Assembly: GCA_900767375.1 (NCBI GenBank)
Contig: CAAFYX010000102.1
Span: forward strand, 1 to 14,250
Reading direction: 5' to 3'
Length of the DNA: 14,250 nucleotides
Origin: Rikenellaceae bacterium
GTDB lineage: Bacteria > Bacteroidota > Bacteroidia > Bacteroidales > UBA932
How positions within the stretch are numbered: the stretch's first letter is position 1; every line of letters begins with the position of its first letter. The notes beneath the pieces are model-generated. The model had not been told where the DNA came from, ran no database searches, and worked only from the letters and a program-made list of their open reading frames with translations. Both the position numbers and the translations under genes were made by a program. Below, piece by piece: positions 7,870 to 14,184 of the stretch.

Positions 7870-8748
7870 TCAAACGATTACCTTGTTCTTCTTGAACATT
7901 GCCCGGAAATCACGGGGGGTGATATCGCGCTTGGCCTTGAAGATGCGGTTGAAATTGGACTGGTTGTTGAATCCGCACTCGAAGCAGATGTCCGAGATGT
8001 TCATGGACGTGTCCACCAGGAGCCTTGCGGCATTGCTCAGCCTTATGTCAATGATATAGTCGGACAGGGTGCTGCCGGTCTTCAGCTTGAAGTATCTGCT
8101 GAAGGAGGCCGGGGTCATGCAGACCATCCCGGCCAGATGGCCGAGCTGGATATTCTCAGCATAATGCTCGTCAATGTACTTCTTCACCTTCACTACCCTC
8201 TCATCCTCGTAGATATTCTCGAGGCTGGCGAAGGACGAGCTGGCCAGCACCTGGGCCCCTTCGGTCACGGAAAGCTGGTAGAGAAGGCTCAGGAACTCCG
8301 TGAACTGGTAGAACTTCTCACCGATCCCCGCGATTCCGTTCAGGATGGAATACACCCTCATGATGGTGGACATCGGGAAGGAAAGGCCGTGCTCCGCCTG
8401 GTCCAGCATCCGCTTTATGGATGTGAACTGGGTCTTGGAAAGGAGATCCCCCGGGAAAAGTCCGGCGGAGAACTGGATGGTGATCTCGCGTATGTCCGGA
8501 GAGTTGCATGTCCCCTGTTTCCAGACATGCTCCAGATTAGCGCCGCCGATGAGCACAAGGTCGTAGTCGTCGATGTACTCCACGCTGTCGCCGACAATTC
8601 TCTGAGCCCCCTTGCCGTGCTCTATGAAGTTGAGCTCGAACGCAGTGTGCTGATGGAGGGGATAAGTAAACTCTGTCTTGTGACGCTCCGCGATATAGAA
8701 GCAGTCCTTGTCAGTAAGAGGAGTGATTTCAGTAAAGACTTCGCTCAT
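7870..8748 (-). CDS. AraC-family transcriptional regulator with cupin sensor domain
   Basis: A 292-residue regulator. The N-terminal half is a cupin-type ligand-binding domain with YPLHQHTAFELNFIEHGKG at about 29-47 and the later SVEYIDDYDLVLIGGANLEHVW strand pair. The C-terminal 100 residues (about 186-286) form the double helix-turn-helix DNA-binding unit: LGHLAGMVCMTPASFSRYFKLKTG, then the second helix-turn-helix NISDICFECGFNNQSNFNRIFKAKRDITPRDFR, a very typical AraC/XylS signature. It starts 3 bp after the stop of the GH5 gene and is followed 29 bp later by the sugar symporter gene, so it is co-transcribed with both and probably senses a sugar released or imported by this operon. The operator is not identifiable from one copy; the shared intergenic region at 10327-10438 is the natural place to look. 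Confidence 0.92.
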   Translation of the reverse strand: MSEVFTEITPLTDKDCFYIAERHKTEFTYPLHQHTAFELNFIEHGKGAQRIVGDSVEYIDDYDLVLIGGANLEHVWKQGTCNSPDIREITIQFSAGLFPGDLLSKTQFTSIKRMLDQAEHGLSFPMSTIMRVYSILNGIAGIGEKFYQFTEFLSLLYQLSVTEGAQVLASSSFASLENIYEDERVVKVKKYIDEHYAENIQLGHLAGMVCMTPASFSRYFKLKTGSTLSDYIIDIRLSNAARLLVDTSMNISDICFECGFNNQSNFNRIFKAKRDITPRDFRAMFKKNKVIV

Positions 8749-8751
8749 AAC

Positions 8752-10326
8752 CTATTTCTTTTTATTGTCCCTGTATGCCTTGATGATGGTGTCCTTCAGG
8801 CCCGGCATCGTCCACTTCGGTACGCTTCTGTCTTCAGTGTCGCTGAGTACCATCCAGTAGAAACAAGGGATGTTGTATCTGGTAGCGTTGGAGACATAGC
8901 AGGCGGCCTGCTTCGACATCTCCACTGAGCCGCGCCCGGAAGTGCAGCCGTATTCGCCGATGATGCAAGGGATACCCTTGCTCACGAAATGGGTGTTCAA
9001 GCCTTCGATTATCGAAGTGACCTCCTTCTCGCAGGCAGCGTCGAAGACAGTCTTTGCCCCCGCACCCTCATACATTGCGAACATATACGGCGCATAACTG
9101 TGGACCTCCACCATCAGATGGTGGTCGGCGGCGTCCTCAGGAAGGCGGAAAGGCGTGAACGCCCTTGTATCGGAGCTTGCGGCGTAGGTGTTGCAGACGA
9201 GGTTCCTGTGGGCATTGTTCCCGCCTGTAGCCCTGACTGTGGCGACGAAGTCTGCATTCCATTTGTTGATGGTCTCGTGGGCGTCGGCGGTGGAATAGTT
9301 CCAGGTGCCCTTGGCGTCGAGCATTTCGTTGAACGACTCGAAGAGCAGATGGTTGTCGTAGCCGGCGAACTCGGTGGCTATCTGGTTCCACAGGCTGACG
9401 AACCTCTCCCTGTGCTTTTCATACATTGCAGGATCGGCCCTGAGCCAGGCGGTGGATGCGTCTCCGGTATCGTGATGGACATTCAGAATGCAGTACATCC
9501 CTTCGTCGATGACATAGTTCACTACCTCTTTCACGCGCGCCATCCATACAGGATCGACATCGTATCCGGTCCATGTAGAGAAGTCCCCTACAGGTATGGC
9601 TTTGCCGTCCACCATCTTCACATGGACGTCAAACTTGCCCATATGCGGATACCAGGTCACGGGGACGCGGATGGAGTTGAATCCTGCCTGCTTGAACATA
9701 TGGATCAGCTCCCGCGTGGCCTGAGGCTGGCCCCATGCGGTTTCGTAATCCCTCACAGTACGGTCCGTCCACGCCTCAATCCACATATTATTGAGGTCGC
9801 CGCTATTGGCCTCCAATGTATTGCCCAGATTCCAGCCGGGCCCCATCATCTTCACTGCGTTGGAGGCATATTCCCAGCCCTCCGAGTCGCAGTCCACGCC
9901 CGGGACGAGGGGAGCCACCGGTTCAGGCTCCTTTGTAGAGAAGGAGAATGATATGGCAGGAGGGAGTTTCTGATGCTCCTTGAATCCCTTGACAGTACCC
10001 TCCGGAAGGGTCAAAGTATATGAAGTGCCTTCGACCAGGCCGTCGACAACGACTACGAGGTCGTTGCCCGGCGTGTTTATGCCGCTTACATATGCGTCGC
10101 CGACGGTTATCCTGTCCTGCGTCTCCGCCGGACACTTGACCTTCTGGTCGAAACTGAACTTTACGGTAAGGGAGGACCCCTCGACTCCGGTCAGTCCGCT
10201 TCCGGGATCTGTAGAAAGCAGGACGGGCGCATCGGGCTCCGGAGGAGTCTGAGGCTCATTTCCACCACAGGCTGCGATCAGGGCCAGAAGTGCAGCGAAC
10301 AATATCAATCTTTTATTCATAATCAT
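8752..10326 (-). CDS. GH5 glycanase lipoprotein with N-terminal Ig-like (Big_5) domain
   Basis: A 524-residue surface or periplasmic lipoprotein. The signal peptide ends in a lipobox, LIAAC, with lipidated C20 followed by GG. Residues about 33-132 resemble a Big_5 bacterial Ig-like domain (STDPGSGLTGV...LTVKFSFDQKV...YTLTLPEGTVKGF). The catalytic domain, about 145-520, is glycoside hydrolase family 5: GPGWNLGNTLEA, TAWGQPQATRELIHMFKQAGFNSIRVPVTW, acid/base E334 in FESFNEM, and nucleophile E458 in IIGEYG. The GWNLGNT and AWG.P.T..LI motifs fit subfamily 4 (endoglucanase, xyloglucanase or lichenase), but the exact substrate is not settled. Methionines at 10326 and 10320 (M-I-M-N-K) are both possible starts. 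It heads the operon with the AraC-type regulator (3-bp gap) and the sugar symporter. Confidence 0.9.
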   Translation of the reverse strand: MIMNKRLILFAALLALIAACGGNEPQTPPEPDAPVLLSTDPGSGLTGVEGSSLTVKFSFDQKVKCPAETQDRITVGDAYVSGINTPGNDLVVVVDGLVEGTSYTLTLPEGTVKGFKEHQKLPPAISFSFSTKEPEPVAPLVPGVDCDSEGWEYASNAVKMMGPGWNLGNTLEANSGDLNNMWIEAWTDRTVRDYETAWGQPQATRELIHMFKQAGFNSIRVPVTWYPHMGKFDVHVKMVDGKAIPVGDFSTWTGYDVDPVWMARVKEVVNYVIDEGMYCILNVHHDTGDASTAWLRADPAMYEKHRERFVSLWNQIATEFAGYDNHLLFESFNEMLDAKGTWNYSTADAHETINKWNADFVATVRATGGNNAHRNLVCNTYAASSDTRAFTPFRLPEDAADHHLMVEVHSYAPYMFAMYEGAGAKTVFDAACEKEVTSIIEGLNTHFVSKGIPCIIGEYGCTSGRGSVEMSKQAACYVSNATRYNIPCFYWMVLSDTEDRSVPKWTMPGLKDTIIKAYRDNKKK

Positions 10327-10389
10327 ACTGAATCAGTGCTTGAATAATCTTCTCAGATACGGAAATTTATTGGTTATTCAGGTTATTAG

Positions 10390-10421
10390 CAAATTTAAGT
10401 ATTTATCGAAATATTAACAAA
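10390..10421 (-). promoter_or_regulatory. Bacteroidetes-type promoter for the GH5-AraC-symporter operon
   Basis: On the minus strand a -33 TTTG (10421-10418), a 20-bp spacer and a -7 box TAAATTTG (10397-10390) match the Bacteroidetes primary-sigma consensus (TTTG-N19-21-TAnnTTTG) exactly. Transcription would start near 10386, leaving a leader of about 60 nt before the GH5 start. Confidence 0.75.
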
Positions 10422-10437
10422 TAGTTTTTTAACCCTA

Positions 10438-10469
10438 ATTGATGATATTATATTTCTTTAGTAAATTTG
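10438..10469 (+). promoter_or_regulatory. Bacteroidetes-type promoter for tadA
   Basis: A -33 ATTG (10438-10441), a 20-bp spacer and a perfect -7 box TAAATTTG (10462-10469). Transcription would start near 10473, downstream of the in-frame ATG at 10439 and about 20 nt before the ATG at 10493. This rules out the upstream start for tadA. It sits back to back with the GH5 operon promoter, the two -33 elements being 16 bp apart. Confidence 0.72.
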
Positions 10470-10492
10470 CGTGGACCAATCACAGATTCAGA

Positions 10493-10930
10493 ATGGACAA
10501 GGATACTCAATATATGCAGGACGCTCTGCGCGAGGCCGCGGCGGCCGCTTCGGAGGACGAAGTGCCGGTAGGAGCCGTCATCGTCTGCAAGGGCAGGATC
10601 ATCGCCAAGGGGCACAATATGACCGAGCGCCTCCACGACCCCACCGCCCACGCGGAAATGATCGCCCTCACCGCCGCAACCGAGGCGATGGGAGGCAAAT
10701 ACCTCAGCGACTGCACGCTCTATGTAACTGTGGAACCTTGTCCAATGTGCGCTGCCGCGCTGTGCTGGGCCCAGATCGGGCGCATAGTGTTCGGGGCCTC
10801 CGACCCAAAGCGCGGCTACTCCCTCTTCACCCCTTCGCTCCTCCACCCGAAGACAGAGATCCTCAGCGGCATCCTTGAAGCCGACTGCGCCTCCCTCATG
10901 AAGGAGTATTTCCAGTCCAAAAGAAAATAG
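10493..10930 (+). CDS. tadA: tRNA-specific adenosine deaminase TadA
   Basis: A 145-residue zinc deaminase that converts A34 to inosine in the anticodon of tRNA-Arg(ACG), allowing one tRNA to read CGU, CGC and CGA. The zinc and catalytic residues are all present: H53-A-E55 (HAEM), and P-C83-P-M-C86 in EPCPMCAAALCWAQIGRIVFGASDPKRG, followed by a TadA-like C-terminal helix. The start at 10493 (MDKDTQYMQDALREA) matches the usual N-terminus of the family; an upstream in-frame ATG at 10439 would add 18 residues without homology and lies before the predicted transcription start. The gene stands alone on this strand and shares its intergenic region with the divergent GH5 operon. Its stop is 1 bp from the end of the convergent GH43-like fragment. 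Confidence 0.93.
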   Translation: MDKDTQYMQDALREAAAAASEDEVPVGAVIVCKGRIIAKGHNMTERLHDPTAHAEMIALTAATEAMGGKYLSDCTLYVTVEPCPMCAAALCWAQIGRIVFGASDPKRGYSLFTPSLLHPKTEILSGILEADCASLMKEYFQSKRK

Positions 10931-10931
10931 G

Positions 10932-11132
10932 TCAGTCGACCTTCTTGCCCCAGAGAGAACATCTGCGGGCCTTGTCAATGCCGGAATAGACGATGGTCAC
11001 GCGGCGCGGCGAAGCCTCCCAGTCCACCTCGCGCTCGACGCAGACGACGGAGTCGCCCAGCGTCAGACGCCCGGTGGCGGCATCATATTTCCACTTCCCG
11101 TTCATCGCACCGCCCAGAGTGCCGTCAGACAT
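10932..11132 (-). pseudogene. Fragment resembling the C-terminal domain of GH43 arabinanases
   Basis: An open frame of 66 codons with MSDGTLGGAMNGKWKYD near its start, CVEREVDWEASPRRVTIVYSG in the middle and CSLWGKKVD at its end. The order DG.L.GA..G.W, a short beta strand, DWE, a T-I-V-Y-S-G strand and a terminal WGKK resembles the small beta-sandwich found after the five-bladed propeller of Bacteroidetes GH43 arabinan endo-1,5-alpha-L-arabinosidases (GH43_C2 type). No propeller or catalytic residues are encoded; upstream on this strand the frame runs into antisense of the GH51 signal peptide. It is therefore probably a remnant of a deleted arabinanase gene, fitting its position next to an arabinofuranosidase gene. 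It could instead be a short expressed protein starting at 11132. The similarity is from memory. Confidence 0.5.
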
Positions 11133-11135
11133 AAT

Positions 11136-11143
11136 TATATTTG
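11136..11143 (+). promoter_or_regulatory. Probable -7 box for the GH51 gene
   Basis: TATATTTG matches the TAnnTTTG consensus; a start of transcription near 11147 would leave a leader of about 35 nt, A/T-rich, before the GH51 ATG at 11182. No TTTG is found 19-21 bp upstream, so the promoter is weaker than consensus or needs an activator. Confidence 0.5.
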
Positions 11144-11181
11144 CGAATAAATCACGAATTATTAACACAAAACTTATTGAT

Positions 11182-13146
11182 ATGCAGACAAAAAGACTGA
11201 TTCTGGGCATCTCTGCCGCTTTTCTGGCAGTTTCACTGAGTGCACAGACCTTCGACATCAATCTCAAGAAGCCGGGAGCTCCCATTCAGAGCACAATGTA
11301 CGGTATTTTCTTCGAGGACATCAACTTTGCAGCCGACGGCGGCCTGTACGCCGAGCTGGTAAAGAACCGTTCCTTCGAGTTCCCTTACGCCCTCCAGGGA
11401 TGGAAGGCATTCGGAAAGGTGGAAGTGCGCGAGGACGGACCTTTCGAGCGTTGTCCTCACTATGTACGTCTTACCGACCCGGGCCACGCCCACAAGCACA
11501 CCGGATTGGACAATGAAGGATTCTTCGGCATCGGAGTGAAGGCGGGAGAGCAGTACCGTTTCTCAGTCTGGGCACGCAGCGAGACGCCGGTGACCCTCCG
11601 CATCGAACTTGCCAATACCGCCTCGATGGGAGAAAACCATTTCGTCGCCCAGCAGACCATAACCGTCAACGGAAATGAGTGGAAGAAGTACGAAGCCCTG
11701 ATCAGCCCGTCAGAGACCCTGGACAAATCCACCCTCAGGATTTTCATGGAGACACGCGGAGGCGCTTCCGTGGACCTCGAGCATATCTCACTCTTCCCTG
11801 TCGATACCTGGAAAGGGCGTGAAGGAGGCCTCCGCAAGGACCTCGCCCAGGCCCTCGCAGACCTTAAGCCGGGCATCTTCAGATTTCCCGGAGGCTGCAT
11901 AGTCGAAGGAACCGACCTTGCTACCAGATACAACTGGAAGAACACCGTAGGCCCTGTCGAGAACCGTCCTCTGAACGAGAACCGCTGGGAATACACCTTC
12001 CCTCACCGCTTCTACCCTGACTACTTCCAGAGCTACGGACTCGGCTTCTTCGAGTTCTTCCAGCTCAGCGAGGACATCGGCGCAGAGCCGCTGCCTATCG
12101 TGAGCTGCGGCCTCGCCTGCCAGTTCCAGAACGACAGCGAGGACGCCCACGTGCCGGTGGACGAGCTCCAGCCGTACATCCAGGACGCCCTCGACCTGAT
12201 CGAATTCGCCAACGGCTCAGCCGATACCAAGTGGGGCGCCGTCCGTGCACAGATGGGCCATCCGGAGCCTTTCAACCTCAAGTTCATCGGTGTCGGCAAC
12301 GAGCAGTGGGGACAGCTCTACCCTGACCGCCTCGAGCCTTTCGTGAAGGCCATCCGCGCCGCTTACCCGGAGATCAAGATCGTAGGTTCTTCAGGTCCTG
12401 ACTCCGAGGGTGCACAGTTCGACTTCCTCTGGCCGGAGATGAAGCGCCTCGGCGCCGACCTCGTCGACGAGCACTTCTACCGCCCGTACGACTGGTTCCT
12501 CGCCCAGGGCAACAGATATGACAATTATGACCGCAAAGGCCCGAAGGTCTTTGCCGGCGAATACGCCTGCCACGCCAAGGGAAGGAAGTACAACCACTTC
12601 TACGCCTCCCTTCTCGAGGCCGCGTTCATGACCGGCCTCGAGCGCAACGCCGACCTCGTCCAGATGGCCACCTACGCCCCTCTCTTCGCCCACGTCGAAG
12701 GCTGGCAGTGGCGCCCTGACCTCATCTGGTATGACAATCTGAACTCCTTCCGCACAGTCAGCTGGCACGTCCAGCAGCTCTACGGACAGTACCGCGGCCA
12801 GAACGTCCTGACGCTGACGATGGACGGATCCGCCGTCGCCGGTCTCGAGGGCCAGGACGGCCTCTTCGCCAGCGCCGTCCAGGACGGTGATATGATCTAC
12901 GTAAAGGTTGCCAACACCTCGGAGAAGGCCCAGGACATCACCCTCAATTTCACAGGCCTCAAGAAAAAGGCCACTGTCAAGGCCGTCAAGCGCATCGATC
13001 TGTCAAGCCCTGAGCTTTACGAGGACAATTCAATAGAGAAACCTGACAACATCGTCCCTGCCGAGGCTGCTTTCAGCGGCGAAGGCACGGCCATCAGCGC
13101 CAGCATCGCCCCTCTCTCATTCAGCATCCTCGTGCTTCAGCGCTAA
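11182..13146 (+). CDS. Secreted GH51 alpha-L-arabinofuranosidase
   Basis: A 654-residue exported enzyme that removes terminal alpha-L-arabinofuranosyl groups from arabinan, arabinoxylan or related side chains. Residues 1-21 form a signal peptide (probable cleavage LSA|QT). Residues about 55-205 include a CBM4/9-like beta-sandwich inserted near the N-terminus (ELVKNRSFEF ... GWKAFG ... LEHISLFP). The catalytic TIM barrel starts near LKPGIFRFPGGCIVEG; acid/base E374 is in GVGNEQWG and nucleophile E460 in VFAGEYACH. A C-terminal beta domain ends RVD-like strands up to ILVLQR. The frame is open upstream to 10993, but the start at 11182 is chosen because it gives the signal peptide and follows the promoter. 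The 3' end overlaps the convergent phosphatase gene by 4 bp (CTAA). The adjacent GH43-like fragment suggests the locus once handled arabinan more fully. Confidence 0.92.
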   Translation: MQTKRLILGISAAFLAVSLSAQTFDINLKKPGAPIQSTMYGIFFEDINFAADGGLYAELVKNRSFEFPYALQGWKAFGKVEVREDGPFERCPHYVRLTDPGHAHKHTGLDNEGFFGIGVKAGEQYRFSVWARSETPVTLRIELANTASMGENHFVAQQTITVNGNEWKKYEALISPSETLDKSTLRIFMETRGGASVDLEHISLFPVDTWKGREGGLRKDLAQALADLKPGIFRFPGGCIVEGTDLATRYNWKNTVGPVENRPLNENRWEYTFPHRFYPDYFQSYGLGFFEFFQLSEDIGAEPLPIVSCGLACQFQNDSEDAHVPVDELQPYIQDALDLIEFANGSADTKWGAVRAQMGHPEPFNLKFIGVGNEQWGQLYPDRLEPFVKAIRAAYPEIKIVGSSGPDSEGAQFDFLWPEMKRLGADLVDEHFYRPYDWFLAQGNRYDNYDRKGPKVFAGEYACHAKGRKYNHFYASLLEAAFMTGLERNADLVQMATYAPLFAHVEGWQWRPDLIWYDNLNSFRTVSWHVQQLYGQYRGQNVLTLTMDGSAVAGLEGQDGLFASAVQDGDMIYVKVANTSEKAQDITLNFTGLKKKATVKAVKRIDLSSPELYEDNSIEKPDNIVPAEAAFSGEGTAISASIAPLSFSILVLQR

Positions 13147-13595
13147 TCGGGAAATCCAAGCATTGCTTCACAACCTTCCAGGACATCCTGGAAGGTTTTT
13201 TCGAAATCCCCCGTGTACCACGGATCCGCCACGTCGCGGCCTCTGCCTGTATATGACATCAGAAGATGGATCTTCTTCTGAGGATCATCGGGGATTATGT
13301 AGCGGATCCAGCGCAAATTGCTGGAATCCATACAGACTATCGCATCGAATCTGTCATAATCTGCTCTTGTCACAGTACGGGCCGTCTTCGCCGTATCGAA
13401 CCACACGCCATGCTGCGAAAGGCAGCGGCGTGCAGGCGGATAAATAGGATTGCCGTATTCCTCATCGGAAACCGCCGCACTCTGGATATAATAATCGTCC
13501 TGAAGCCCGCGGGCCTTTACAAGGGCCTTCATGATGAATTCCGCCATCGGGCTGCGGCAGATGTTGCCGTGGCATACAAAAAGGATCTTTTTCAT
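13143..13595 (-). CDS. Low-molecular-weight protein tyrosine phosphatase
   Basis: A 150-residue cytoplasmic phosphatase of the LMW-PTP family, which removes phosphate from tyrosine (in bacteria often on polysaccharide-export kinases) or from arginine. The P-loop is at the extreme N-terminus as the family requires: C8-H-G-N-I-C-R14-S, with C8 the nucleophile and R14 the phosphate-binding arginine. The general acid D124 is in DVADPWYTG. Substrate partner cannot be read here; no tyrosine kinase gene is in the window. It begins 2 bp after the stop of dtd, so the two form an operon. Its last codons are overlapped by the end of the convergent GH51 gene, and its codons for KTFQDVLEG double as a terminator-shaped palindrome on the other strand. 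Confidence 0.92.
   Translation of the reverse strand: MKKILFVCHGNICRSPMAEFIMKALVKARGLQDDYYIQSAAVSDEEYGNPIYPPARRCLSQHGVWFDTAKTARTVTRADYDRFDAIVCMDSSNLRWIRYIIPDDPQKKIHLLMSYTGRGRDVADPWYTGDFEKTFQDVLEGCEAMLGFPD
13172..13201 (+). terminator. Intrinsic terminator for GH51, inside the phosphatase coding sequence
   Basis: The arms CCTTCCAGG (13174-13182) and CCTGGAAGG (13187-13195), extendable by AA/TT to 11 bp, close a 4-nt ACAT loop and are followed directly by six T (13196-13201). This is a textbook rho-independent terminator reading on the + strand, 26 bp after the GH51 stop. On the opposite strand no T-run follows the stem, so phosphatase transcripts should pass. Confidence 0.8.
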
Positions 13596-13597
13596 GT

Positions 13598-14050
13598 CTA
13601 TTCCTTGATCCGGGAGTCAATGATTATCGTTACCGGGCCGTCGTTGACCAGAGCGCACTGCATGTCCGCTCCGAACACGCCCTTCTGCACAGGGCGTCCC
13701 GCCGCCTCGGAAAGGAGCTGGCAGAACCTCTCATACATCGGGACAGCCAGTTCGTGGCCTGCGGCACGTATGTAAGAAGGGCGGTTGCCCTTCTTCGTCG
13801 ATGCCGTCAGCGTGAACTGCGACACGGCGAGAAGCTCCCCGTCCACATCGACCACGCTGCGGTTCATCACCCCTGCATCGTCATTGAAAATGCGCAGCCC
13901 AGCAGCCTTTGAGGCAAGCCACACGGCATCCTCCTCAGTATCGCCGTTCTCCACACCCACCAGGATGAACAGCCCGTTCCCTATGGCGCTCACCATCTTT
14001 CCATCAATGGTGACCGACGCCTCCTTCGCTCTTTGTATTACCAGTCTCAT
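13598..14050 (-). CDS. dtd: D-aminoacyl-tRNA deacylase (DTD)
   Basis: A 150-residue cytoplasmic enzyme that hydrolyses D-amino acids (and glycine from tRNA-Ala) from mischarged tRNA. Full family length and motifs: MRLVIQRAKEASVTIDG at the start, SQFTL at 77-81, and NDGPVT at 136-141, the latter two being the signature loops that form the D-chiral pocket at the dimer interface; GVFGADM precedes the second. The start at 14050 is certain because the MR.VIQR N-terminus is invariant in the family. It leads a two-gene operon with the phosphatase gene (2-bp gap). A -7-like box lies only 4 bp upstream of the start codon, so the message may have almost no leader. Confidence 0.95.
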   Translation of the reverse strand: MRLVIQRAKEASVTIDGKMVSAIGNGLFILVGVENGDTEEDAVWLASKAAGLRIFNDDAGVMNRSVVDVDGELLAVSQFTLTASTKKGNRPSYIRAAGHELAVPMYERFCQLLSEAAGRPVQKGVFGADMQCALVNDGPVTIIIDSRIKE

Positions 14051-14054
14051 AATA

Positions 14055-14062
14055 CAAATTTA
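14055..14062 (-). promoter_or_regulatory. Probable -7 box for dtd, immediately upstream of its start codon
   Basis: On the minus strand TAAATTTG (14062-14055) matches the Bacteroidetes -7 consensus and is followed by TATT and the dtd ATG. No TTTG is seen 19-21 bp further upstream. If used, transcription would begin at or within a few bases of the start codon. Confidence 0.45.
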
Positions 14063-14085
14063 GTCATTTTTTCCTGCTTGTTCAC

Positions 14086-14131
14086 TTTTTGACCCTACTT
14101 GCATGTCCAGCGCTGCAAGTAGGGTCAAAAA
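14086..14131. repeat. Long perfect inverted repeat (18-bp arms)
   Basis: TTTTTGACCCTACTTGCA (14086-14103) and its exact reverse complement (14114-14131) flank a 10-nt loop, TGTCCAGCGC. The arms pair without mismatch. There is no T-run outside the stem on either strand, so it is not a classical terminator; it is more like a palindromic unit of a dispersed element or a protein-binding or RNA-stabilising structure. Confidence 0.75.
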
Positions 14132-14184
14132 AAATGAGGGTGACTAAAAAGTCCAATAGGACTTAGAGGTCACTCTCTTTTTTT
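14127..14184. terminator. Bidirectional terminator-like hairpin
   Basis: An outer stem GAGGGTGAC (14136-14144) with GTCACTCTC (14169-14177; one G-T wobble) and an inner stem AAGTCC (14149-14154) with GGACTT (14159-14164), loop AATA, are bordered by eight A on the left (14127-14134) and seven T on the right (14178-14184). Read from either strand the stem is followed by a T-run, so it could end transcription in both directions, including a leftward gene beyond the window. Confidence 0.65.

Noticed and set aside
8137..8928. Long + strand open frame opposite the AraC-type gene
   Set aside because: It is a shadow frame produced by GC-rich third positions of the AraC and GH5 genes; the protein has no recognisable domain.
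8989..9951. 320-codon + strand open frame opposite GH5
   Set aside because: Antisense to the catalytic domain of an intact GH5; composition is that of a complementary shadow frame.
10439..10492. Upstream in-frame ATG extension of tadA
   Set aside because: It lies before the predicted transcription start at about 10473, overlaps the promoter, and adds residues with no resemblance to TadA.
10993..11181. N-terminal extension of the GH51 frame
   Set aside because: It would place a signal peptide 63 residues inside the protein and runs antisense through the GH43-like fragment and the promoter.
11133..11285. Upstream extension of the GH43-like fragment frame on the minus strand
   Set aside because: The added residues are antisense to the GH51 leader and signal peptide and show no GH43 character.
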